DNA of 64,000 nucleotides from NCBI GenBank assembly GCA_038093975.1, contig JBBPTG010000082.1:1-64000 (forward strand), given 5' to 3'. This document shows positions 32,257-42,555 of the stretch, piece after piece. Positions within the stretch are counted from its first letter, which is position 1, and each line of letters starts with the position of its first letter. A program made the translations under genes and the position numbers. The stretch is from Chalciporus piperatus (Eukaryota; Basidiomycota; Agaricomycetes; Boletales; Boletaceae). The notes under the pieces are model-generated. The model had not been told where the DNA came from and searched no databases. It saw nothing but the letters and a program-made list of their open reading frames with translations.

Positions 32257-33032
32257 ATGTCAAGCATCATGAACGTCTTTGTGGTCCCACCAGACACCCG
32301 ATCGGAGCGTCGGTTTGATCTCCATTTCACTGTTGAGCAGCTCAAGGTTCCAATTCACCATTGTCTCACTCGTCATTGCGCCTGATCACCCCACTCTTTG
32401 GTTACAGACAAAGCTCGAGCCCATCAGAGGCATTCCCATTCTCAGACGACACTAAACAGCTCGGCTTCTACTCATTGACGAACTCTCAAACGTTGAACCC
32501 AAGAGCAGACGTATCCGCGTAGGTGATAGAAAAAGAACAGGTCAGGACGAGTCGTATGATATCACGTTGCATGCTGATCAGGAGCGGTGCTCAAGCGCTC
32601 AATACCTAGACTCTGTCCTCGCATACAAGCAACATCACAAAGTGGGTCGATTTGCTCCGCAGTCTGATGCACCCACACCCGCGTCCACCGTCGATATCGC
32701 AATCGGAGCCCGTTGTGAAGTTGAGTCGGCCGAGGAAGGTCTGCACAAGCGGGGTACGGTACGTTTCGTGGGTCAAACAAGCTTCGCGAAGTCAGGCGTT
32801 TGGATCGGTATTGAATATGACGAACCGATTGGCCGAAATGATGTATCGCGCGTTGCCCCTCTTTCCCCAAAATTCAATTTGGCGCTGCGAGTGCGCTGAT
32901 CTTCCATGTAGGGCGCAAGGGGAGCGCTATTTCATGTGCCATCCTAATTATGGGGTCTTTGTACGACCGGATAACGTGACCATTGGAGATTTTCCGGTGG
33001 AAGATATCAATTTCGATGATGAGGAGATGTAG
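32257..33032 (+). pseudogene. Decayed copy of tubulin-folding cofactor B
   Basis: Close copy of the TBCB gene at 40776-41719. The first exon (MSSIMNVFVVPPDTRSERRF) is followed by a deletion in the ubiquitin-like domain, where PITGIPIQNQTISIQN is cut down, and by loss of most of exon 3, including its flanking splice sites. The CAP-Gly motif GRNDG reads GRNDV and the next donor is GCGCGT instead of GTGCGT. The last exon is intact. It lies inside the right-arm segment absent from the left arm. Confidence 0.85.
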
Positions 33033-34459
33033 ACGAGGTTTGTCCCGTCGCGAGCGTTTGCCGTGTCAGACGATACGAGTAACGAATCAGGCAAAACTTG
33101 AACGGAGTACCATACTTGGACTGGCTGTTTCTCGGGAGTCGGGAACCAGAAAGATCCGAATTGCATCTGTGCTCCGCTCAGACCACACGTTGCCGACCTC
33201 ATTTTCTATTCGGTACGACCGGACTGCGGACACATGAAAGTTACAATGTTCCGAATTAAGTTATGATCTATGTGCTTTCGCTTCTCACTTCCGATTTGGT
33301 CCGAGGGTGAGTTGGGGTTCTCAGAACTTGTTTCAACTAAGGATGAGACTTATTACTGCATACAGGACGCGGTTAGCATCAAGACGAGGCTTGTCATCGG
33401 CTGTTAGCCCTACCAATGGCTCCGAGCCTGTGCGCTATCAGCAGCTGCGTAGTGCCACAACTTGAAGAGTGATGTGAAGCTCTTTTCTCTTCCTTTCCTC
33501 GTCGGTACTGGAAGGAAGTTGTGAGCATCCGGAGTTTTGATTGATGTTGAACCCGGAGGACTGGATAAGGCAAGTCTCGTCGGTCTGTTGATCAGGAATC
33601 GTCATTCACGAGACCGAGAACGCGTTTAAGATCATCACTCGCAAAAGCAACTAACTTGAAAACGTTCCTATTCCCACCCACTCATCTTGCCCTTGCTCAC
33701 CTTCTCTCATGTTTGGGACAAATAGTCGTTCCTAAACAAAACTCCATCTTCGCACTTGCCGTGCATCTCTACTCCACGCTTCCACCTCCGGCGTCCGAGC
33801 AGGAGGTACTACACAACCGCCAGGGGCGTTCAATTTGAGAGCCTGTTGTTGCCCGCGTCGATGGGACTCCATACTTCTCTGTCGATGTTGCCGATCTCGA
33901 GGAATCTAAGGTGATCTATATGGAAGCCAGTTCTGCTTCGAGTCTGCTCTGCGGCTTGGTCTAATAGGAAGTTCAAGGCCAAAGAGACGATCGAGCTATA
34001 GGTCCCTGGGACATTTTCTCGTTGCTACTGTTTTCCTTCCAGCATTGGACTTGTACCGACTTCCTCGCATCCAATCGCTGCATCACTTTCACTGTTTGCA
34101 ACTTTCACTGTTTTGTTTTCAAGTCTGAACGAAGTTTTACAAAAATTCCACGACTGCTCAGTCCTCCCCTCGACTTCCTATCCTCCACGACCTCAGATCA
34201 CAGATCCCGAAATTCCAAATTATAGTAGCGAAGAACGAAGTGCGCTATAATAAATGCTGCTATAGTCGCAGTAAAACAAAATGCAACCCAGGTGATGTAA
34301 AATCCATGATGCAAATAATGATTTAAATGTAAGTCGGTTTGATAACGTGGATGCGAGAGCTTGTTGAGCTCGTAACCTGTTTCGCAACTGGTCAGATCAC
34401 CTGGTACGCGTCCTGCAGGTCCGGAGACTTACTGGTGGCACTGTCGCCTGGACGGTCAT
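33033..34459. other. Flank between TBCB pseudogene and pheromone copy 2
   Basis: No gene is supported. From about 33550 onward it mirrors 1656-2560 of the left arm; before that the sequence occurs only in this arm. The mirrored part includes the 3' flank of the pheromone gene. Confidence 0.55.
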
Positions 34460-34576
34460 TTACGCGATAACGCAGTAGCTGTTGCCCGATGTCGATTTAT
34501 CGGCGGGGACGGATGTGGTCTCGGTCTCCTCAACCTGGGAGGTGAAGATAGCAGTGATGGTGTAGAAGGCGTCCAT
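34460..34576 (-). CDS. Lipopeptide mating pheromone precursor, copy 2
   Basis: It encodes the same 38 residues as the copy at 1539-1655, including the C-terminal CVIA CaaX box, on the opposite strand. The upstream TATATAAT box is kept at 34743-34750. Two identical precursors suggest either dosage or a recent duplication that has not yet diverged; different pheromones within a B locus normally differ in sequence. The neighbouring BBE and TBCB sequences are not known mating-type genes, so the pheromone gene seems to be a passenger of the segmental duplication or to lie outside the core locus. Confidence 0.85.
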   Translation of the reverse strand: MDAFYTITAIFTSQVEETETTSVPADKSTSGNSYCVIA

Positions 34577-36586
34577 TATGTCTTCGGGAGGATAGAGGTG
34601 TGATTGGCTTGCGAGAGCAGTGATGAGGTGCGATAGGCGCAAAAAACGATGACGTTGCTGATCAAAGGGCGAAGAGAAGTCGCAACTGCAGAAGATCGAA
34701 GAGGGCGATTGGACTGGGTTCTCCCCGGTTCTCCTGAGGCGCATTATATACCCTCCACGGCTCGCTTCGACCCGCTAGTGTGCGGACCAAGCTCTAAGTT
34801 TCGATCATTGATGTCTTCCAAACGCCATCTCGCTCCACCGCTTGTCAGTCACTTTCTCGCCGCGTACCGGTCCTGCAAGGTGTCAAGGTAGGGAAGATGA
34901 CTGTGAAACCTTAGCCGGGACTCGTTTCGTCCATGCCGAGTTCAGAGACAATAAGGTGGACCTTCCCGGTTTGCCCGATGTCATGAAGACAATAAGACTT
35001 GGTCCAACCATGGGCATCCGACGACAGTTTATTCCAAGAGCTCGAAAACAAAAAGACCTGCCTATTTGGGAAGTCGCGGTGAGGATGCAATGTCTTGGTG
35101 CATTGTTTGGTTTGCGATCCTCGCGGTAGTGGTTATGATTGCGACTTGGAACGATGTATTCTAGGAACGTTGGTTCGAACTTAAACCTTTCGATTTGATC
35201 GTTCGCTAAATTTTTAGGGCATGGAAGGCCTTGGAAGGCATTGTTTCAAGCTGGTTCACTTCAGCATACCCCGAGGTGACCGTTTCCGAAGAGGCGTCGA
35301 TTTCTGAATCCGGACCTTGCGACCCCTTCATCAAAGAGTATAGCCTCTTGACCCCTTATGTTTAATCACTAGTAAGTACCTTGATGGTATTGCCTCGTTC
35401 CTGGGATTCCGAGATAGGTAGCTTATGATTTTTGTCTGGTCTTGTCTCCTCGGTTGGTACATGGCGTTGGCGGGCTGTTGAAACTGACCTCAGTTTCCAG
35501 CTGCGACGGATTGCAGACGGCACATCATGAACCATAATTCGATGGTTCACGGTATCTGTTGGGAATAGAGAATCGTTCCACGGACGCAAAGATGAGGACT
35601 CCCAGTGCGGTGAATGCTGGTAGTTTACGAATCTTTCGTGACAATGCACAGTCGAGAGACAGGCTCACACACACAGCCAGCCACAACAATATGGTGCCCA
35701 CGAATGACACTGTCCGGCAGTCGTTTTCCATCGGCTCTACTCCTGCACGTCCATCACGGATCAATCAATCTAACCGGCGGGCCGCATAACTGACTTCTGG
35801 AACGAGCGTACCGCGAACAATGACCGGAACACGTTGGGACTCGGAGTACGTGAGTGTCATTACTGGCTTGTCGCATCGATGATGAACTCGCCCTGTACTA
35901 ACCATGTAAGGGGCACAATTGATGATGACGAGTGCCTGTCGCTTGGACAAAAGGTATTGTCAAGTCTGAAAGGTGGGTGCATGAACAAGCCCGGCAAGGG
36001 GAATTGTAGGGGGATCCCAGCTCCGGCGTTTCAGCTCAAGGTCGATGTACCGTGATAGCAAACTCTGCAGGATGCATGACAGCCGTCGCCCCCATACCGC
36101 TTGGGACTTTCGTACTTGTAATCGCCCACCCAGACCAAGCCCTTTCAGCGATTTCAACAAGACTACTCTACTACCCTTGAACAGTGGAGAATTGGGATGC
36201 ACAAGAGTGAGGTCGATCGCAGGGAGTGCGTGCGAGTCATCTTTGAATCATGCTGTGTTCGCATGGTAAGTATGTCCGGATTTACCATTCATTGCGACAA
36301 ATTATTGGTCAAGGACACGACGCGGTTAGCGCAAGAATAACTTTTGTCCTTCTCATAGTAAGCCGATAGTGGCTTCGAATCTCCTGACAAGATAAGCAGC
36401 CGGTGCAGGTGGTTTGAGTCCCGGTGATGTAGACGTAACGCGAGAATGACATCCAAACGACGACTAGGACATGGCACCGACTCTAATACCCGAGTGAACC
36501 CGATGTAAAGAACGAGATGTAAAGAAAAAAAAGTGAAAGCCCAATCTAAGTTCCATGTAGATAGTGATGTGCGTGTGTGCGTGCGT
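34577..36586. other. Outer right arm and spacer to BBE gene D
   Basis: 34577-36124 mirrors 1-1538. 36125-36586 lies beyond the visible pairing and holds no gene I can support; its counterpart would be left of the window. A minus frame at 35525-35764 encodes one possible membrane helix, but the other arm does not preserve it. Confidence 0.45.
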
Positions 36587-39176
36587 TCAGCGTGAACTAG
36601 TCACAGATGAGCCAGCTGGGCCGTTTGGTCCATAGCACCGATAAGATGGATGGTTATCCACGAAATCAACACCCTGTGAGCCTCGTCAGAGAGAAATAAA
36701 CGCTGGCACAATAAGGCTATCACATACCATCCATGAGTTAAAAACTGAAATTCAACAACCCCGAGTGAGAATGTGTTCGTTGCACTTGAACGGGGAGACT
36801 CACAATTATTCGAATCATATTTGCGTTTGATGGCCGTTAGATTAGAATACTTGTAACCAAAGAACGCTTAGACACAGTTGGTCAATCCACTATAAGTCTC
36901 GGAGACAACTACGATTCTCACTTTCTTGCCAGTTGGGCTCATAGGCACCTGCCTCTGCTTGGTAGCTCCCCACTATCCCCAGTTCAGTCAAGGGGTCGAC
37001 TGCCTGCTGAATCGCAGCGGTAAGATCATGGAACGTATCACGAGACGTCATGGACCACGACCTTGAGAATAAGACATGAGTGAGCATGGTTTTGCATTGT
37101 AGAAATAGTATAGTTAGGTTATACTCACGCGCCAAAGGTTACGTGCCATGCAGCATTATAAAGGGCGGGATTGGCTCCGGTCTCATTGACCTTCGCCCTG
37201 TTTTTCCCAGGGACAGTAGCGGAGATGAAAGGGGGGTTAAAACCGAAAGTACCTGGTTCACCGACGTCGGCCACATTATTAATCTTGCTTGTGCCAGCCC
37301 AGACGGCTTCAGCGACCTGTCGCGCAGAACTTGCTGACGCAAAAAATGACTGAGGGATCAGCCGGGTTGATATTTGAAATGAAGCGCCAAAGGGAGTTAT
37401 CGCATCGCTGAATGGGCCTATGGACTTCTGCTGTGCCTCCGAGTACGATTCGAACATCGGCACAGTGGTGGCATTTGAGACCACCGTGTAATTGGTGGAC
37501 AACGAACGCATTTTGTCGAAGAAGGGGAACAACACAGATGTGGCCACCTCCGGAGTCGACCAGAGGAAACTCTAGTAGATGGGAGTGTTAATTAACGAAA
37601 GTCAGGGAAAACGAGAAGATACATACAATCTCATACCGGTCCATATATGGCATCAGGACCGTTGAGATACCTGAGTTAAGCCAATCATTTTGATATGTGC
37701 CAACGAGTGTCAAGAATTCAATAAAAAGCTCGGTCATGTTCTGGCTTGGATTAGGCACGATAGAAAGTGACGAAAGGGCGATTTGCATGTTCGGATGCGC
37801 TTGGATTGTAATTGATGCTTGGTGGTCTGTGAGACATGAACGAAAGGCAAAACTCGCCGAACTCACTAATTATCCCCCAGCTTCCGGCGCCCCCACCACG
37901 TAGAGCCCAAAACAGATCTGCATTTTGAGCGGCATTCGCTGTTCTGATTTCTCCGTCAGCCGTAACAATCTGACGAACAAGCAGACGTCAGTGATAAACG
38001 CTAACGAGAAAAAATGCCTTCTTCTGCCGACCTCATATTCCAGTGCATTGTCAACCTGATCATTCGTCAGAGATTAAGTAACAGGATAGATCTTAACAAA
38101 CGTACAGCTAGACCGAGCATCGGAGCTAACCTATGGTGATGATCAATCCTGAAGAGTCCACGGGACAACATCTGTGGAACTTACGGTCCTTGACCACCTG
38201 CCTGCAACAGACCCCCTGAACAAATTCGTAAGAGCCATCAATACCACTTAAAGATATGCGTACCAACGCCGATAGTCGAACAGCTCCCAAGGGCGACGGA
38301 AACATTGTTTTGCCCTGCGAGATTGTAAACTAGCAGCGCACATTATTAACCTGAGCGATGAAAACGAAAAGCGGACGTACCATCACCTATATGCACACCG
38401 CCGCCCATCTTAATAGCGGGAACAGGAGGATTGCCAGAACCCTGGGGAACGAAGTCTTGAATGTATCCTAAGCTCTGCAATTTGACAACATTGACCTGGA
38501 GAGTAGACGGGAGGGAGGAACGACCCATCCCGTCATGTCCTGAGCGCAACGTCAATAACTCATTCACACCTTGCCTTGACGTGACGATGACGGGTGTACC
38601 CACCAGTATTCTTGACAGTCAGCTTGACGTTGTTAGCGACGGCCCACTTCACCAAAGCGCTTGCCTCTTGAGCACTCGTGATAGCTACGCTGTACGGCGG
38701 AGTTGTGCCCTGGTAGCATGTCGCGTTGTCGATCACTTGAGGGTTGCTGAAGTTCAGAGCGCAGCCATAATCATACCCGCATGCTTCCCAGTTTGGCCAC
38801 AGCAATGCGGAAGCCGATTGTTCTCGCTGGCATGATCCTTAGCTAACAATGAGCCACCTCGTGCAAGTTGACTTACGATAGTGTCGTTGTCATAACCCGA
38901 TAATACTTGCTGACATTTCGTTTGGTCGAACAACGGGTCTGACGAGTAACAAACAGCTGCCCATGGCCTCAAAGTTTCGAGTCGACCGCTCAGAGACTGA
39001 TTCAATGTTTGCCATTGGTTGTCTGATGGCCATCCTTGTTCAACTAGCCGCTGGCCTGGAAATCGCTCAGACCAGCGTAAAAGACCTGGTTGCGAAGAGT
39101 AAAACCGACCTTGGGTGACAGCTGCGAAGAGGGCTAGCAAAAGCCCAGGAACATGGCATGTAGTCGTTCCACCCAT
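36587..39176 (-). CDS. BBE-like bicovalent FAD-linked oxidase D
   Basis: The ATG at 39176 gives the same signal peptide as gene C. Exons encode [51 protein letters not shown] around intron 3 (FAD-His), the GSC exon, the GGHG exon, [62 protein letters not shown] and a last exon GVDFVDNHPSYRCYGPNG, ending with TGA at 36587-36589. Exon 1 and intron 1, with the GTCGGT donor and a 54-base open intron, match gene C almost exactly. A 160-base MITE sits 75 bases upstream of its ATG, unlike gene C. The C-terminal half differs more from C than the N-terminal half does, which hints at partial gene conversion. Predicted secreted; substrate unknown. Confidence 0.88.
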
Positions 39177-39250
39177 CCTCGATTGAATGGGTTTCTGTTC
39201 AGTGCAATGTACACAGGCCTCCAGGCTCCAGTGACCTCCTTAAATATATA

Positions 39251-39410
39251 CTATCACTTACCCCCGAACCGAACCGGCACCTACCCACCTTTCGGCACTA
39301 CACTTTTTGGTAGTGATTACTCAACATTTTCGCTTGGTGACTAGTGATTAATAGGGAGTGCCGAAAGGTGGCCCGGGTAGGTGCCGGTTCGGTTCGGGGG
39401 TAGGTGATAG
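39251..39410. mobile_element. Foldback MITE (160 bp) in the BBE-D promoter
   Basis: The two ends form a long imperfect hairpin. The left end CTATCACTTACCCCCGAACC and the right end read inward as CTATCACCTACCCCCGAACC continue to pair for about 55 bases (to GGCACC and the CCTTTCGGCAC string). TA flanks both ends (39249-39250, 39411-39412). Sequence outside lines up with the BBE-C promoter around 30180-30200, so insertion occurred after that promoter was duplicated. It sits next to the TATA-like AAATATATA. Confidence 0.88.
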
Positions 39411-39949
39411 TATGGAAACGATAGCAAAACCTGTCCTCGGATCAAAGAACTGTCAATGTGCCATTGAAGAAGCGATTTGTTTCAAGTTGACAGCGAAGGC
39501 TGGTCTCCGCTCCAGCTCTCCTTGTTCATCGACACATCGGACTCACTGCCAGCGTTCATGCTGTCCATCGCACAAGCTGTCCATACCGCTCGCCATCGAC
39601 AACTCTCCCTAGTTGTTTGCTACTTAGCTGGTGCCCCTGCCGTAAGTGTCAGGCTGCCGAGACGAGTTTACATCATGACTCACTTAAAAATTACAATGCG
39701 AGCAACTTCAAGTCCCGATAGTAGTGCCCAATGTGGTTTAGCGTCCACAACAATCGCCTCATGTCTCCAGGGCTATCGAAGCGCGATGTCGGTTTGATCT
39801 CCACGTTGCTGAACAGGTCAAGGCTCTAATTCTTCGCGCTCTCGCCCACGATCATGCTTGATTAATGCACTCTTGGTCGACTGACAAAGTAACTTGCAAG
39901 CTAGACATCATGGAATACTTGCACTCGGATTTATCATTCAGTTACGTGT

Positions 39950-40530
39950 GTCCGCTGAAAGGGTCATAAGAAAGTATCTGTCTCTGGTGGTGATTCGACG
40001 AGGGGGTAGTGTCTGTCGCATTTTCCAGCGCAGCAATGCGCCGAGGCAGGAGATTGACCTGTGCAAGGCAAAGATGTTGCTGCGGGATCCGGATCGTGCA
40101 TTGCGTAACACCACTCTCTACATCGAATACTTGCACTGCGAGAGAAACATGCTTGTGGAAGCTCACTATGGGAGCGGTCAGCTGGGCTCGGTAACCAAAG
40201 TAAAGATGACGCACTGGTGTCAGACGGCTCGAGACGAGCCATCATGATAAATCGCGTCAAATGCTCAAGCGGGGCCCTTTCTAGTAGGTACGGTTGGTAG
40301 TTGAAGCGTTTACCCCGAATACTTTGGTGGCATTCTGACCGGGCGTGGAGTCGAGTCTACTGCCAGAGATGCAAGCCGCCGCGAAGAACTGGTGGCAGAC
40401 GACTGAGCAAGCATCCGTAATCGACTCACATTCGAATTTCACACCGGTAATCCGTTACTTGTCCGCAATGTTCTCCACATACGGCTATGTCGAGTCAGAG
40501 TCAGCTTTCCCTCTGGCCTGCGAACAACTT
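39950..40530 (-). pseudogene. Second broken copy of the Ser/Thr-rich protein gene plus BBE scrap
   Basis: 39950-40385 matches exons 2-3 of the gene at 45406-47043 (TKVFGVN, then YFGYRAQLTAPIVSFHKHVSLAVQVFDVE, then a piece like SNHHQRQILSYDPFSGH), with deletions and no signal peptide. Bases 40435-40530 (plus strand) match a BBE intron ending in the FPLACEQ/PANN coding segment. It is the same mosaic order as at 31465-32220. Confidence 0.75.
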
Positions 40531-40775
40531 GAACGACACCCTGTCACCTTTAAGAAAATGGTAACAGGTAATGTAGACAAAACGTCCACGAAGTGTAAAT
40601 GTCCCAACATGCACCACAAACAGTCATAACTAGGAGGATTGTTAGGGTGTACATTTGTATGTGGCGCAGGCTTCCAACTTCTGCGTGGGCTGCGATCAAC
40701 TCCGAGTCAAATAATCCCATTATCTAGTTACTACAAAACTACTAATAGTACCTTCAACTTCCGACGCTCGAGGAT

Positions 40776-41719
40776 ATGTCTAGCATCGTGAACGTCTTTG
40801 TGATCTCACCAGACACCCGATCGGAGCGTCGGTTTGATCTCCACATCACTGTCGAGCAGCTCAAGGTTCCAATTCACCACTGTCTCGCTCGTCATTGCGC
40901 CTGATCAACCCACTCTTTGGCTACAGACAAAACTTGAGCCCATCACAGGGATTCCCATTCAAAACCAAACCATCTCCATACAGAACGATCAAGGAGAAAC
41001 AATCGCTCAGCTTTCAGACGACACTAAACAGCTCGGCTTCTACTCATTGACGAACTCTCAAACGTTAAATGCAAGAGCAACTTTGATGACCACTGGCATG
41101 CTTCTCGTGAAGCGACTGACGTATCTGCGTAGGTGGTAGACACGAACCCCTCAACTTCGTTCACTGGACAACTATCCGATGTATCTCAAGTGGAGAAGTT
41201 CGAGCTGAGTGATGAGCTATATGCCAAAAGAACAGGTCGGGATGACTCATATGATATCATGTTGCATGCTGATCGGGAGCGGTGGTCAATACCTAGACTC
41301 TGTCCTCGCCTACAAGCAACGCCACAAAGTCGGTCGATTTGCTCCGCAGTCTGATGCACCCACACCCACGTCCACCGTCGATATCGCAATCGGAGCCCGT
41401 TGTGAAGTTGAGTCGGCCGAGGAAGGTCTGCACAAGCGGGGTACGGTACGTTTCGTGGGTCAAACAAGCTTCGCGAAGTCAGGCGTTTGGATCGGTATTG
41501 AATATGACGAACCGATTGGCCGAAATGATGGATCGTGCGTTGCCCCTCTTTACCCCCAATTCAATTTGGCGCTGCAAGTGCGCTGATCTTCCATGTAGGG
41601 CGCAAGGGGAGCGCTATTTCACGTGCCGTCCTAATTATGGGGTCTTTGTACGACCGGATAAAGTGACCATCGGAGATTTTCCAGTGGAAGATATCAATTT
41701 CGATGACGAGGAGATGTAG
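40776..41719 (+). CDS. TBCB: Tubulin-folding cofactor B (Alf1/TBCB), intact copy
   Basis: Exons 40776-40865, 40927-41070, 41133-41235, 41297-41534 and 41599-41719 join to 232 codons (231 residues), the usual length. The N-terminal ubiquitin-like domain reads MSSIVNVFVISPDTRSERRF then KLEPITGIPIQNQ. The middle reads VDTNPSTSFTGQLSDVSQVE. The CAP-Gly domain covers IGARCEVE, KRGTVRFVGQT, GVWIGIEYDEPIGRNDGS and RYFTCRPNYGVFVRPDKV. The end FDDEEM is the EEY/F-like acidic tail of TBCB. It works with TBCE in alpha-tubulin folding in the cytosol. Intron 2 uses a GC donor (41071). It sits in a segment duplicated from or to 32257-33032, and is the copy that stayed intact. Confidence 0.92.
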
Positions 41720-42555
41720 ACGAGGTTTGTCCCATCGCGAGCGTTTACCGTGTCAGATTATAGCTGATTAACGAATCAGGCAAAACGGAGTAACATACTT
41801 GGACTGGTAGTTCTCGGGAGTCGGTCCAGAATGATCCGAATTGCATCTATGCTCCGCTGCATTTTCTATCCGGACTACGGACACATGGATGATGGAAGTT
41901 ACAACGTTCCGAGCTAAGTTATGATCTAATATCTTCGCTTATCACTTGCGATTTGGTCAGACTCTGGGTGAGTTGGGGTTCTCAGAATCTTATCCGCATG
42001 ATTAGCCCCGAGTCCTGACTCCCCCTGGAGTACCCGCGATGGATGAATCTCCCAGAGCAATCGCAACTTATCAACGACAATCGTCTGCGGCACTGCTTGT
42101 TTCAACTATGAGCATCCATGTCTGAGGTATGCATAACACCTTCTCGAGGTTCATGCTAGGCTAGCACTGTACCCGATTGATTGATCGGAGCAGAGAGTAA
42201 TATTACTAAAAACAGGTTAGCATCATCCTCCTGATTTGCGAAGCGTCCAACGAATAGAGCTCACAAATCACGCCAAAAATTTGGCCGCATCTGCCACCAA
42301 CTTCCAAGACAGAAACCATATCCAAAGAGTTGTCGTTTACTTTTATGGTTAGACCCAAGATAGACACTGGCACGAGGTAATTCCTTTTTCGAAGTGTCAA
42401 CTCACAAATCGTCCAATTAGTGCCAACATGGAGCTCGTGGTGACTAGATGGTAATTATGGATCGGAAATTCCTTGATCCCAGGATGTATTTAAACGAGGC
42501 AAGAGCACCTACCATTTCCTTCACGAACGCATCTTAAAGACTTGGTCTGTCCAAG
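41720..42555. other. Spacer between TBCB and BBE gene E
   Basis: The first about 250 bases repeat the 3' flank of the TBCB pseudogene (33033-33290). The rest is unique and ends with the BBE-E promoter. No gene was found. Confidence 0.5.

Larger units (their letters stand above)
27349..36124. repeat. Right arm of large inverted segmental duplication
   Basis: Reverse-complement partner of 1-4412. It contains the intact BBE gene C, a MITE, fragments of the Ser/Thr-rich protein gene, a decayed TBCB copy and the second pheromone precursor. The block from about 29199 to 33549 has no counterpart in the left arm. The inner boundary lies near GTGCCAGCTACTG at 27349; beyond it the left partner changes to unrelated sequence. 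The outer edge at 36124 is set by the window start, not by loss of similarity. Confidence 0.93.
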
